Positions 42,522 to 50,542 of a stretch of DNA of 60,580 nucleotides are shown one piece after another. Below the pieces are notes generated by a model. The model was not told where the DNA came from and did no database searches. It saw only the letters and a program-made list of their open reading frames with translations. The stretch is from Micromonospora alfalfae (GTDB taxonomy: Bacteria; Actinomycetota; Actinomycetes; Mycobacteriales; Micromonosporaceae). Position numbers and translations under genes: made by a program. Each line of letters opens with the position of its first letter. Position 1 is the stretch's first letter. The stretch spans positions 1 to 60,580 of the forward strand of contig NZ_JAKKFH010000031.1 of NCBI RefSeq assembly GCF_022230925.1. Direction: 5' to 3'.

Positions 42522-43727
42522 TCAGCGCAGGGCGGGCTCCGCCGTGACCGGCGCGTCCCAGTCGATGACGTAGCGCTGCTCGTCGGCGACGGTCTTCTCC
42601 GGGTCCAGCACCGTGCGCACCATCAGCGGCATCAGCAACGGCATCAGCGTCCGCGCGACAGCACCGGGGGCCTTCGCGTGGTTGATCCGGGCTGCGCGGG
42701 CGGCGACCTTCTCCACCCGGCTACGACGCAGCCGCACGTACGCGGCGAACGCCGCCTGGACGTCCGGCAGGTCGCGCAGGCAGCGGGCGAGTTGCACCCC
42801 GCTCTCGATGGCCAACGACGCGCCCTGCCCCGAACTGTTCGACGGCGCGTGCGCCGCGTCGCCGACCAGCACCATCCGGCCCCGATGCCAGTGCGGCACC
42901 GGCGGCATGATCTGCAACGACCCGACGACCTGGAGGTCGTCGGCGTTGCTGGTCGCCACCAACTCCCGGCCCGGGTCGTCGTCGCCGTAGGTGGCGCGCA
43001 GCGTGTCCAGCCACTGCTCCGACGGCACCGCCCGGGCCTCGACGAGGCTCATCGGCCGCTGCTGCGGCAGGTTGGCCCCCCACCGGGTGCCGCCGCCGGG
43101 CTCCGGCCAGTACAGGTAGTAGCCGCGCCGGCCGAACGCGAACGTCATGGTGCCCGGTTCGGCGTCCACCTCGTGCCGGGCGACCGCCTCGAAGCCGAGC
43201 AGCCCGGTGAACCGGGGACCGGGCGCGGCCGGGTCGATGAGACCCCGGACCGTGGAGCGGATCCCGTCCGCGCCGACGAGGATGTCGGCGGTCGCGGTGC
43301 TGCCGTCCTCGAAGCGTGCGATCACGCCGTCGCCGGTCTGCTCGGCGTCGACCAGCCGCTTGCCGTACGCGAACGGCACGCCCTCGGCGAATGCCTGGTC
43401 GTGCAGCACCTGGTACAGCTCGGCCCGGTGCACCACGTGCAGCGGCGGCACCCCGGTCAGCGTGGGCATGGCGATGCGGCGCCGGCCGACGGCCAGAGCG
43501 CTGCTGCCGATCGGTGTGGCGATCGCCGTCACCGCCTCGTGCGCGCCGACCGTACGCAGAGCCGCGACGCCGTTTGGCGCGAGGGCGAGGGTTCCGCCGA
43601 TGCCGCTGGCCGTGGTCGGGTACGCCTCGTAGACGGTTGCGGTGATGCCGGCGCGGCGCAGCGCGAGCGCTGTCACCGGCCCGGCGATGCCACCGCCGAT
43701 GACGATGGCCGTTCGTACCGTGGTCAT
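42522..43727 (-). CDS. FAD-dependent monooxygenase
   Basis: A 401-residue group A flavoprotein hydroxylase that uses NAD(P)H and O2. The N-terminal dinucleotide motif is IVIGGGIAGPVTALAL, the DG motif is LVGADGIRSTVR, and the GD motif is VLVGDAAHAPSNSSGQG. The ATG at 43727 follows GGGAGAG; the open frame upstream is not coding. The substrate is probably a small aromatic or polyketide-like compound. The next gene on this strand upstream is a PadR regulator, so induction by phenolics or antibiotics is plausible. Confidence 0.93.
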   Translation of the reverse strand: MTTVRTAIVIGGGIAGPVTALALRRAGITATVYEAYPTTASGIGGTLALAPNGVAALRTVGAHEAVTAIATPIGSSALAVGRRRIAMPTLTGVPPLHVVHRAELYQVLHDQAFAEGVPFAYGKRLVDAEQTGDGVIARFEDGSTATADILVGADGIRSTVRGLIDPAAPGPRFTGLLGFEAVARHEVDAEPGTMTFAFGRRGYYLYWPEPGGGTRWGANLPQQRPMSLVEARAVPSEQWLDTLRATYGDDDPGRELVATSNADDLQVVGSLQIMPPVPHWHRGRMVLVGDAAHAPSNSSGQGASLAIESGVQLARCLRDLPDVQAAFAAYVRLRRSRVEKVAARAARINHAKAPGAVARTLMPLLMPLMVRTVLDPEKTVADEQRYVIDWDAPVTAEPALR

Positions 43728-43844
43728 GCTCTCTCCCTGGTGTGGTCGTCCGTGCGCGGGCGCGCGGACCTGGGAGGGAGCCCGGTTATCCTCGTGGTTG
43801 CCGCTTCGGGCCGGGTGCCTTCCCAGGCGTCGGTTCGGGGTCAG

Positions 43845-43880
43845 GGCCCCGGTGAGGTGTTGGCGCACCTCGCCGGGGCC
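43845..43880 (-). terminator. Terminator of the padR-type gene
   Basis: A 15-bp stem (43845-43859 with 43866-43880, one G-U pair) with a 6-nt loop lies 5 nt past the PadR stop. The monooxygenase must therefore use its own promoter within 43728-43844. Confidence 0.8.
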
Positions 43881-43885
43881 GCTCG

Positions 43886-44629
43886 TCAGCCGGTGGTGTC
43901 GGCTCTCCGGCTGAAGCTGTCGGGGCGTTCGGCGCTGTCGGGGTGGGCCTCCGGGCTGTCGGTGGTCGGGGTGTCGGAGCTGGCGTTCGGGGTGCTGCCT
44001 CTCGCGGCCAACTCGGTCAGTTCGGCAGGCATCTCGCCGGTCTCGTGGAAGGCCCGCCAGGTGTCCAGCCCGGGGTAGCTCCCCGAGGTCAGCTCCGCGA
44101 GCAGTGCCCGCAGCCAGGCGGCCTCCGCGTCCCGGATGGCGAGGTCGTACTCCGACTCCACCAGGAACAGCCGCGGAATCTCCCGCAGGTGCGCGTCGAG
44201 CGTCTCGCGGTCCTGGCGGATCGCTGTCTCCAGCAGGTCGAGTCGTTGCCGCAGCAGGCCGGTGGCCTCGTCGGGGTGCAGCGCGGCGAGCACCGACAAC
44301 CCGGCCCGGAAACGGGGATGCTCCGCCATCGGGGTGGAGACCAGCTCGCGGGCCCAGTCGACCAGCTCCGCCCGCCCCGCGTCGGTGATCCGGTAGACGG
44401 TGCGTTCCGGGCGCCGGCCCTCGCGCACGTTCTCCACGGCCTCGATGAGGTGGTGTTTGTCCAGGTTGCCGATCACCGTGTAGAAGGACCCCCACTTGAA
44501 CTCCATGTCCTGGTCCTTGCCCCAGGCGCGCAGTGCGGTGGCGATCTCGTAGGGGTGCATCGGCCGCTGGACCAGGGCGGACAGCACAGCCAGCGCCAGC
44601 AGGTTGCCGACCTTGCGCCGCTTCGGCAC
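43886..44629 (-). CDS. PadR-family transcriptional regulator
   Basis: A 247-residue repressor of the PadR type. The winged helix (LALAVLSALVQRPMHPYEIATAL, FKWGSFYTVIGNLDKHHLIEAV, RTVYRITDAGRAEL) covers residues 8-85, followed by the helical dimerisation domain and a Ser/Thr/Pro-rich tail. GTG at 44629 is chosen because GAGGGGG lies 5 nt upstream; the TTG at 44650 is less likely. A near-perfect palindrome overlaps its promoter. Likely regulates itself and the monooxygenase. Confidence 0.93.
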   Translation of the reverse strand: MPKRRKVGNLLALAVLSALVQRPMHPYEIATALRAWGKDQDMEFKWGSFYTVIGNLDKHHLIEAVENVREGRRPERTVYRITDAGRAELVDWARELVSTPMAEHPRFRAGLSVLAALHPDEATGLLRQRLDLLETAIRQDRETLDAHLREIPRLFLVESEYDLAIRDAEAAWLRALLAELTSGSYPGLDTWRAFHETGEMPAELTELAARGSTPNASSDTPTTDSPEAHPDSAERPDSFSRRADTTG

Positions 44630-44658
44630 GATGACCCCCTCGCTCGTCAACGGTTACT

Positions 44659-44680
44659 CGTCGACGAATATACGCCGACG
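44659..44680 (-). promoter_or_regulatory. Candidate PadR operator with embedded -10 (TATATT)
   Basis: CGTCGACGAAT and the following 11 bases form a palindrome matching in 9 of 11 pairs, centred between 44669 and 44670. On the minus strand TATATT (44672-44667) lies in its middle and looks like the -10 of padR, about 40 nt before the start codon. A dimeric repressor here would shut off its own promoter. Confidence 0.6.
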
Positions 44681-44732
44681 TGCGGAACGTGGCGACCCCT
44701 CCGTGCGGTGCCCTGCGTGCGGTGCCCCTCGC

Positions 44733-44834
44733 TTGATCGACTCGGGTTTCATGAACTCGCGGTGTCCGGGTGTCCCGGATGGGCCGACTTTCAGGAAGTC
44801 GAGTTGATCGCGGCCTGGCAGCCGAGTTGATCGC
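44733..44834. repeat. Imperfect inverted repeat with extra half-site
   Basis: TTGATCGACTCGGGTTTC (from 44733) opens an arm that pairs imperfectly with 44774-44809. GAGTTGATCGC occurs in the right arm (44801-44811) and again at 44824-44834. The left arm shares TGATCGACTCGGG with the element at 53042-53119. The gap 44630-44968 otherwise holds only the padR and nadD promoters. Confidence 0.55.
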
Positions 44835-44956
44835 CGTGCCGCTGCGAGCCGACCACGGTGGGGCGTTGGGGTGGTCGCGGCTCGCTGGACAGTCGGGCTG
44901 GAGTGGGGTGACGGACGGCGGTGCCGGGCCGGGACGGTCGGCCACGACGCTCGGCC

Positions 44957-44962
44957 TACGAT
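44957..44962 (+). promoter_or_regulatory. -10 box (TACGAT) of a predicted leaderless nadD transcript
   Basis: TACGAT lies 6 nt before the GTG at 44969; no Shine-Dalgarno is present. Confidence 0.5.
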
Positions 44963-44968
44963 CACTGG

Positions 44969-45565
44969 GTGGAGGAAGATATCCGGCGGATCGGGATCAT
45001 GGGTGGCACCTTCGACCCGATCCACCACGGGCACCTCGTCGCGGCCAGCGAGGTGGCGGACCGGTTCGGCCTGGACGAGGTGGTCTTCGTCCCCACCGGT
45101 CAGCCGTGGCAGAAGGCTGACGAGCCGGTCAGCCCGGCCGAGGACCGGTACCTGATGACCGTGATCGCCACCGCCTCCAACCCCCGCTTCCAGGTCAGCC
45201 GGGTCGACATCGACCGTAGTGGGCCGACCTACACCGTCGACACGCTGCGTGACCTTCAGGCCGAGTACGGCCCGAAGGTGCAGTTGTTCTTCATCACCGG
45301 CGCGGACGCCCTGCAGCGCATCCTGTCCTGGAAGGACCTGGACGAGATCTTCGAGTTGGCCCATTTCATCGGCGTGACCCGGCCCGGTTTCCCGCTGAGC
45401 GACAAGCACCTCCCGGCGGACACCGTCAGCCTGATTCAGGTGCCCGCGATGTCCATCTCGTCGACCGATTGTCGCGCTCGGGTCGCCCGAGGCGAGCCGG
45501 TCTGGTACCTGGTGCCGGACGGTGTGGTGCAGTACATCGCCAAGCGGAGCCTCTATCAGCGCTGA
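44969..45565 (+). CDS. nadD: Nicotinate-nucleotide adenylyltransferase
   Basis: Joins nicotinate mononucleotide to AMP in NAD synthesis. It has 198 residues. The nucleotidyltransferase motif GGTFDPIHHGHL is near the N-terminus and ISSTDCRARV, the family's second motif (usually ISSTxIR), is near the C-terminus. The GTG at 44969 is supported by the TANNNT box 6 nt ahead. First of the conserved nadD-rsfS pair. Confidence 0.97.
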   Translation: MEEDIRRIGIMGGTFDPIHHGHLVAASEVADRFGLDEVVFVPTGQPWQKADEPVSPAEDRYLMTVIATASNPRFQVSRVDIDRSGPTYTVDTLRDLQAEYGPKVQLFFITGADALQRILSWKDLDEIFELAHFIGVTRPGFPLSDKHLPADTVSLIQVPAMSISSTDCRARVARGEPVWYLVPDGVVQYIAKRSLYQR

Positions 45566-45675
45566 GTGCACCCGTTATGCCCAGGTTCGTGGCGTTAACC
45601 GACCAGAACTGGACGATCGGAGTGCCGGCGGGTATGAGACGCTTGGAGGATCGCACGCTTGATCGAAGGAGAACG

Positions 45676-46083
45676 GTGACAGTTTCCGAACGCGCTCACG
45701 AGCTGGCTATCGCGGCCGCCCAGGCCGCCGCCGACAAGAAGGCGCAGGACATCACGATCATCGACGTCGGCGACCAGCTCGCCATCACCGACGCGTTCGT
45801 GCTCGCCGCCGCCCCCAACGAGCGTCAGGTGCTGGCCATCGTCGACGCCATCGAGGAGAGCCTGCTGGAGCTGCCGGAGAAGGCGAAGCCGGTGCGGCGC
45901 GAGGGCGAGCGTGGTGGCCGTTGGGTGCTGCTCGACTACGTCGACGTCGTGGTGCACGTCCAGCACACCGAGGAGCGCGAGTTCTACGGGCTCGACCGCC
46001 TCTGGAAGGACTGCCCCACCATCCCGTTCGTCGATCGCGACCTGGTCGAGGCCGACGCCAGCGGGTCCGCCGCCGCCGAATGA
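45676..46083 (+). CDS. rsfS: Ribosomal silencing factor RsfS
   Basis: 135 residues of the RsfS/DUF143 family, which binds ribosomal protein L14 and blocks subunit joining when nutrients are short. The signature is DITIIDVGDQLAITDAFVL and later WVLLDYVDVVVHVQHTEEREFY. AAGGAG (45666-45671) precedes the GTG at 45676. The stop overlaps the next start by 4 nt. Confidence 0.97.
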   Translation: MTVSERAHELAIAAAQAAADKKAQDITIIDVGDQLAITDAFVLAAAPNERQVLAIVDAIEESLLELPEKAKPVRREGERGGRWVLLDYVDVVVHVQHTEEREFYGLDRLWKDCPTIPFVDRDLVEADASGSAAAE

Positions 46084-46739
46084 CCCGACTGATCGTCTGG
46101 CGGCACGGCAACACCGACTGGAACGCCGCCAACCGTGTCCAGGGGCAAACCGACGTACCCCTCAATGGGCTGGGGCGCGACCAGGCCCGCGCCGCCGCGC
46201 CCTTGCTCGCGGCGCTGCGGCCCGACGCCATCGTGGCCAGCGACCTGAGCCGCGCCGCGGAGACCGCTGCCGCGCTCGCCGCGCTGACGGGCCTGCCGGT
46301 CCGCACCGACGCCCGGCTGCGCGAGCGACACTTCGGCAAGTGGCAGGGTCTGCACCTCACCGAGGTCGCCGAGCGATTTCCCGACGAGTACGCGCGCTGG
46401 CGGGCCGGCGACCCGGACCCGGGCGCGGATCTGGAGCCCCTGCACGACCTCGGCGTGCGCGTCGGCGCGGCGCTGCGGGAGGCGGCCGAGGCGGCAGCCG
46501 GCGGCACCGTGGTGATCGCCACGCACGGCGGCGGCTCCCGGCAGGGCATCGGTCACCTGCTCGGTTGGGACGCCGGTGTCCTGCGCTCCATCGGCTCGTT
46601 GGCCAACTGCCACTGGAGTGAGCTACGGCACGACGACCGCGCACCGGACATCGGGCGTCCCCAGGACGTCAGCGGCTGGCAGTTGCGGGCGCACAACGTC
46701 GGCCTGATCACCGCCCCGGTCGCCGTCGACGCGGTCTGA
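46080..46739 (+). CDS. Histidine phosphatase family protein
   Basis: 219-residue phosphoglycerate-mutase-like phosphatase. The catalytic RHG motif is VWRHGNTDWN (His near residue 8), the second His is in IATHGGGSRQG, and the acid lies in ARLRERHFGKWQG. In many actinobacteria this gene follows rsfS and is labelled phosphoglycerate mutase, but RHG-phosphatases act on varied phosphate esters. ATG overlaps the rsfS stop (ATGA). Confidence 0.93.
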   Translation: MTRLIVWRHGNTDWNAANRVQGQTDVPLNGLGRDQARAAAPLLAALRPDAIVASDLSRAAETAAALAALTGLPVRTDARLRERHFGKWQGLHLTEVAERFPDEYARWRAGDPDPGADLEPLHDLGVRVGAALREAAEAAAGGTVVIATHGGGSRQGIGHLLGWDAGVLRSIGSLANCHWSELRHDDRAPDIGRPQDVSGWQLRAHNVGLITAPVAVDAV

Positions 46740-46774
46740 GCACTCGCGCCTCGGCGTTCGCGCCCTCGATCGGC

Positions 46775-46780
46775 TAGCGT
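46775..46780 (+). promoter_or_regulatory. -10 box (TAGCGT) of a predicted leaderless degV transcript
   Basis: TAGCGT lies 7 nt before the ATG at 46788; no Shine-Dalgarno is visible. Confidence 0.45.
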
Positions 46781-46787
46781 GCCGGGC

Positions 46788-47642
46788 ATGCCCGTCGCGG
46801 TTGTCATCGACTCCACCGCCTACCTTCCGCCCGAGCTGGTGCAGGCGCACCGGCTGACCGTCGTGCCGTTGACCGTCGTGCTCAACGGCGCGGAAGGGCT
46901 GGAGGGGGTGGAGACCCAGCCGGCCGACGCGACAGTGGCGCTGAGCGCCCGCCGGGTCACCGCGACCACCTCCCGCCCGGCACCCGAGCAGTTCGCCCGG
47001 ACGTACCGTCGACTGCTCGACGCCGGCGCCGACGGGATCGTCTCGGTGCACATCTCCGCCGCGCTGTCCGGCACCGTGGAGGCCGCCCGGCTCGCCGCCG
47101 CCGACCTGGATGGCCGGGTCGAGGTCGTGGACAGCCGCTCGGCGGGCATGGGGCTGGGCTTTCCGGCCATCGCCGCCGCCACCGCCGCCGAGGGTGGCGC
47201 CGACCTTGCCGCGGTACGCGACGCGGCGCTCGCCGCCATCGCCCGCACCACAGTCTGGTTCTACGTCGACACGCTGGAGTTCCTTCGCCGGGGCGGCCGG
47301 ATCAACGCGGCCGAGGCGTTGGTCGGCACCGCGCTGTCCGTCAAGCCGATCATGCATATGCCGGACGGGGCGATAGTGCTGCGAGAGAAGGTCCGCACCG
47401 CCAGCCGGGGCGTGGCCCGTCTCGTGGACCTGGCCGTCGAGTCGGCCGACGGCGACGACGTGGATCTCGGGGTGCACCACCTTGCCGCGCCGCAACGAGC
47501 CGAGGCGCTGCGCGCCGCGCTGACCGAGCGGTTCGGTGACCGGCTGCACGACACGTACGTCTCCGAGGCGGGTGCCGTCGTCGCCGCGCACGCCGGACCG
47601 GGCCTGGCCTGCGTCGTCGTCCACCGCCGACCGGAAGGCTGA
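46788..47642 (+). CDS. DegV family fatty-acid-binding protein
   Basis: 284 residues. DegV (FakB-like) proteins hold a fatty acid for phosphorylation by a kinase. Seen here: VAVVIDSTAYLPPEL, the Ser-binding TTSRPAPEQF (the usual TSQPSP region), IHISAALSGT-like VHISAALSGTVE, and DTLEFLRRGGRIN. No FakA-like kinase gene is nearby. The SDR gene follows after 3 nt, so they are probably co-transcribed. Confidence 0.93.
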   Translation: MPVAVVIDSTAYLPPELVQAHRLTVVPLTVVLNGAEGLEGVETQPADATVALSARRVTATTSRPAPEQFARTYRRLLDAGADGIVSVHISAALSGTVEAARLAAADLDGRVEVVDSRSAGMGLGFPAIAAATAAEGGADLAAVRDAALAAIARTTVWFYVDTLEFLRRGGRINAAEALVGTALSVKPIMHMPDGAIVLREKVRTASRGVARLVDLAVESADGDDVDLGVHHLAAPQRAEALRAALTERFGDRLHDTYVSEAGAVVAAHAGPGLACVVVHRRPEG

Positions 47643-47645
47643 CCC

Positions 47646-48419
47646 GTGCACACGTCGTGCGTGGTGACCGGAGGCGGTCGCGGTGTCGGCCGGGCCGTGG
47701 TGGAACGGCTGGTGGCGACCGGCGCCACCATCGTCGTACTGGAACGCGACGCCGACGCGGTCGACTGGTTGACCGACCATCCGGCCGCCGATCGGCTCGT
47801 CGCGGTGGTCGGCGACGCGGCCGACGAACAGGTGGCCGAGCGCGCCGCCGAACTGGCGGACCGCGCCGCGCCGATGACCGGCTGGGTGAACAACGCGGCG
47901 GTGTTCCGCGACGCCACACTGCACTCCGCGTCGGCTGACACGGTGCTGGACCTGATCGGCTTGAACCTGCGCCCAGCCGTGGTCGGTGCCGCGGTCGCCG
48001 TCCGCCGCTTCCTGGCCCGCGCCGCCGGCGGCGCGATCGTCAACGTCTCGTCGCACCAGGCCCGTCGGCCGGTGTCCGGTGCCCTGCCGTACGCGACCGC
48101 GAAGGCCGCCGTGGAAGGGCTGACCCGGGCATTGGCCGTCGAGTACGGGCGGCACGGCATCCGGGCCAACGCGGTGGCGCTCGGCTCGATCGCCACCGAA
48201 CGGCACGCCGAATTCCTCGCCACGCAGGAGCCCACCCAGGCCCAGTGGATCGACGCCGAGCTGACCCGGCTGCACCCGGTGGGTCGCATCGGGCGGGCCG
48301 AGGAGGTGGCCGAGGCGGTCGCGTACCTGCTGTCACCCGCGGCGAGCTTCGTCAACGGCGTGACGCTGCCGGTGGACGGCGGCCGGGCCGTACTCGGCCT
48401 CGACCCAGAGGCCCGCTGA
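47646..48419 (+). CDS. Short-chain dehydrogenase/reductase
   Basis: 257-residue classical SDR. The cofactor motif is TGGGRGVG (about 9-16), NNAAV follows near 82, and the catalytic Ser and YxxxK are in NVSSHQA and YATAKAA. Ends with the family's VNGVTLPVDGGRAV. The GTG at 47646 follows GGAAGG. Substrate unknown. Confidence 0.93.
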   Translation: MHTSCVVTGGGRGVGRAVVERLVATGATIVVLERDADAVDWLTDHPAADRLVAVVGDAADEQVAERAAELADRAAPMTGWVNNAAVFRDATLHSASADTVLDLIGLNLRPAVVGAAVAVRRFLARAAGGAIVNVSSHQARRPVSGALPYATAKAAVEGLTRALAVEYGRHGIRANAVALGSIATERHAEFLATQEPTQAQWIDAELTRLHPVGRIGRAEEVAEAVAYLLSPAASFVNGVTLPVDGGRAVLGLDPEAR

Positions 48420-48455
48420 CCGTTCTCGTCGCGCCGCTGCCCCGCGCGGCTGTGT

Positions 48456-48660
48456 TAGCCTCCGTGCGCGCCCCAGATGGGCCTACCCCCCCGGAGGTTC
48501 TGGCTACTTCAGCCACCACGCCGAGATCGATGCGATCTACGCGTCTCTCGTGCGGGATCCGGGGCGTCGGTGCCCTCGGGGTTTTGTCATCTGCGTGGCT
48601 GGGTGAAGGCTGTGGGCCTCCGGTCGGGTCTTCGGATCGACCGGGAAGAAGACGGTACGG
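48456..48660 (+). other. Structured leader candidate upstream of a VOC gene
   Basis: No gene is supported in 48420-48660. TAGCCT (48456-48461) could be a -10. Downstream are three hairpins in a row: TGGCT/AGCCA (48501-48515), AGATCG/CGATCT (48524-48538) and a GC stem at 48559-48579 followed by GGTTTT. That order resembles an attenuator or sRNA. One frame through 48493-48600 lacks a start codon. Nothing here matches a riboswitch class that I know. Confidence 0.35.
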
Positions 48661-49035
48661 ATGACAGTCACGTTCAACCACACCATCATCGCCAGCAAGG
48701 ACAAGAGCGCCTCGGCCGCGTTCTACCGGGAGCTGTTCGAGCTGCCGGAGGCGCCTTCGTGGGGACCGTTCGCCAACGTGCAGCTGGACGAGGGTGTGCT
48801 GCTCCAGTTCGCCGAACCACCGGTGGACATCCAGATGCAGCACTACGCGTTCCTCGTCGACGACGAGCTGTTCGTGCGGTGCCTGGCGTTCGTCGAGGGG
48901 CGCGGCATCACGTACTGGGCCGACCCGCAGTTGAAGCGGGAGGGGGAGACCAACACCGAGCACGGTGGGCGGGGCTTCTACTTCTTCGACCCGGCGGGCC
49001 ACGCCATCGAGATCATCACCCGGCCGTACCTGTAG
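48661..49035 (+). CDS. VOC family (glyoxalase-like) protein
   Basis: A 124-residue single VOC domain with two beta-alpha-beta-beta-beta halves: FNHTIIASKDKSASAAFYRELF and, at the end, GRGFYFFDPAGHAIEIITRPY. Probable metal ligands are the His in FNHTI, His61 or nearby, and the Glu in HAIEII. Could be a dioxygenase-like, isomerase or drug-binding protein. The ribosome site is weak (GGGAAG 12 nt upstream). Confidence 0.88.
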   Translation: MTVTFNHTIIASKDKSASAAFYRELFELPEAPSWGPFANVQLDEGVLLQFAEPPVDIQMQHYAFLVDDELFVRCLAFVEGRGITYWADPQLKREGETNTEHGGRGFYFFDPAGHAIEIITRPYL

Positions 49036-49076
49036 CAGGCCCGTCGGCCGGTCGGGCGCGGTTGCCCCACCGGCCG

Positions 49077-49475
49077 TCAGCCCTGCTGTCGAGCCTCGCG
49101 GGTCGTCGGGTCCGCGCTCTCGCCCGGGCGTACGGGATCAGTCAGCCGGAACCCCGACGCCGCGAAGTTGGCCCCGTGCTCGCGGTCGGACAGCACTAAC
49201 GTTCCGCCCCGCTGCTCTGGCCGCCAACCACTCTTCAGGCCGCAGATGATCACCGCCCGCACGTCGGCGGGTGTGGGGTAGCCGTTGTCGACAACGTACG
49301 GCCCGGGGGCCGACAACAGATCCGCTTCGAGTTTCTGGCCGTTCCTGCCGCCGGAACCCCAGGCGCGCACGTAGACGGCCCGGTGGTAGAAACCGTTCAC
49401 CTGCACGCTGTGCAGCGCCGCGCGCCACGTGAAGGTGTGCCCGTCGATGTGTATCTGCCGTAGTCGAGCCCGCAT
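49077..49475 (-). CDS. Conserved hypothetical protein
   Basis: A 132-residue protein, probably restricted to actinomycetes. It reads RQIHIDGHTFTWRAALHSV, YVRAWGSGGRNGQKLEADLLS, YPTPADVRAVIICGLKSGWRPEQRGGTLVLSD. No catalytic motif is recognised. The ATG at 49475 follows GGAGGTGG; longer starts upstream lack a ribosome site. On the minus strand TAGGGT (49525-49520) may be its -10. Gene density and codon use are ordinary. Confidence 0.7.
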   Translation of the reverse strand: MRARLRQIHIDGHTFTWRAALHSVQVNGFYHRAVYVRAWGSGGRNGQKLEADLLSAPGPYVVDNGYPTPADVRAVIICGLKSGWRPEQRGGTLVLSDREHGANFAASGFRLTDPVRPGESADPTTREARQQG

Positions 49476-49629
49476 CTGAGCCACCTCCGTGGTCGGACCC
49501 TTCAAGATCGACAAGACGTACCCTACTTCGTACTGCCCGCTCCGTGGGGGCGTCCGCGACCAGACCGGCCGCCCAGGCCGCACGTCGTAGGTCGACCCGC
49601 GCCTAGCAGATCGGCGCATGATCAGGGCG

Positions 49630-49657
49630 TTGTCCACAGTGGCGGTGGTTGTCCACA
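49630..49657 (+). promoter_or_regulatory. Two DnaA-box-like 9-mers upstream of comEA
   Basis: TTGTCCACA occurs at 49630-49638 and 49649-49657, in the same orientation with starts 19 nt apart. This is the DnaA-box sequence preferred in Streptomyces-type actinobacteria. They lie 40-67 nt upstream of the comEA -10. Confidence 0.6.
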
Positions 49658-49696
49658 GGGCGGCGCCGGCACCTCCCACCGTCCCGGCCGTCGCCA

Positions 49697-49702
49697 TAGC
49701 GT
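49697..49702 (+). promoter_or_regulatory. -10 box (TAGCGT) of a predicted leaderless comEA transcript
   Basis: TAGCGT lies 6 nt before the GTG at 49709; no Shine-Dalgarno is visible. Confidence 0.5.
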
Positions 49703-49708
49703 CGCGAT

Positions 49709-50542
49709 GTGTCGCACGACGAGGAGACAGAGGTACGCCAGCGCCTGCGCCGGCTGACGGAGGCGGCTGCCGCACCGCCGCCCTGGCCGGAGGCGCCGCT
49801 CGTGGGCGTACCCCCGTCGTCCCTGGTCGGCGCGCCGCCCGCGGATGTGCTGCCCCGGTCCGCCGCGTTGGTAGCGGAGTCGGGATCGGACGGCCTCGCG
49901 CTCCCACCCGAGGCACGGTTGCCCGGGCCGGGGGCGTTCGACCCCGGGCGGCGGGGTGTGCGGGCGTTGGCGGTGGTCGCCGTGGTGGTGGTCGTGGGTG
50001 CGGCAGGTTGGGCCTGGCAGGCCCGGCCGCAGTCGGAGCCGGTCGCCCCGCTGGCCAGCGAGACCGCGTCGGCCGCGCCGGTGGGCGACCCCAGCGTGTC
50101 CGGCTCCGGCGAGTTGGTGGTGGCGGTCGCGGGCAAGGTCCGAAAACCCGGTCTGGTACGCCTGCCGGCCGGGTCCCGTCTCGCGGACGCGGTGCAGGCG
50201 GCCGGCGGCGCGCTCCCGGGGGTCGACGTGGCGCTGCTCAACCCCGCCCGCAAGGTCACCGATGGCGAGCTGATCGTGGTCGGGGTGACGCCACCGCCGG
50301 TGCCGGGCGGTGCGGCCGGGCCTGCGGCGGGCGGTGCGGCTCCCGCCGCCGGGCCGCTGAACCTCAACACCGCGACGCTGGCGCAGCTCGACACGCTGCC
50401 CGGAGTGGGGCCGGTGCTCGCCCAACGGATCCTCACCCATCGAGACCAGCACGGCGGGTTCAAGTCCGTTGGCGACCTACGCCAGGTCGACGGGATCGGC
50501 GATGCCCGCTACGAGCAGCTCAAGGATCTGGTGACGGTGTGA
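49709..50542 (+). CDS. comEA: ComEA family DNA-binding protein
   Basis: Membrane-anchored DNA receptor of the competence type, 277 residues. A cytoplasmic Pro-rich tail (1-83) leads to one transmembrane segment (about 84-103). A SLBB domain follows (about 130-195: VVAVAGKVRKPGLVRLPAGSRLADAV). A helix-hairpin-helix pair ends the protein (NLNTATLAQLDTLPGVGP and SVGDLRQVDGIGDARYEQL). The stop overlaps comEC by 4 nt. Confidence 0.95.
   Translation: MSHDEETEVRQRLRRLTEAAAAPPPWPEAPLVGVPPSSLVGAPPADVLPRSAALVAESGSDGLALPPEARLPGPGAFDPGRRGVRALAVVAVVVVVGAAGWAWQARPQSEPVAPLASETASAAPVGDPSVSGSGELVVAVAGKVRKPGLVRLPAGSRLADAVQAAGGALPGVDVALLNPARKVTDGELIVVGVTPPPVPGGAAGPAAGGAAPAAGPLNLNTATLAQLDTLPGVGPVLAQRILTHRDQHGGFKSVGDLRQVDGIGDARYEQLKDLVTV

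Noticed and set aside
44630..44968. tRNA or other stable RNA gene in this gap
   Set aside because: No cloverleaf or CCA-type acceptor stem; the symmetry is explained by the PadR palindrome and the repeat element.
49630..49657. Chromosomal replication origin
   Set aside because: Only two DnaA-box-like sites and no dnaA, dnaN or AT-rich unwinding region.
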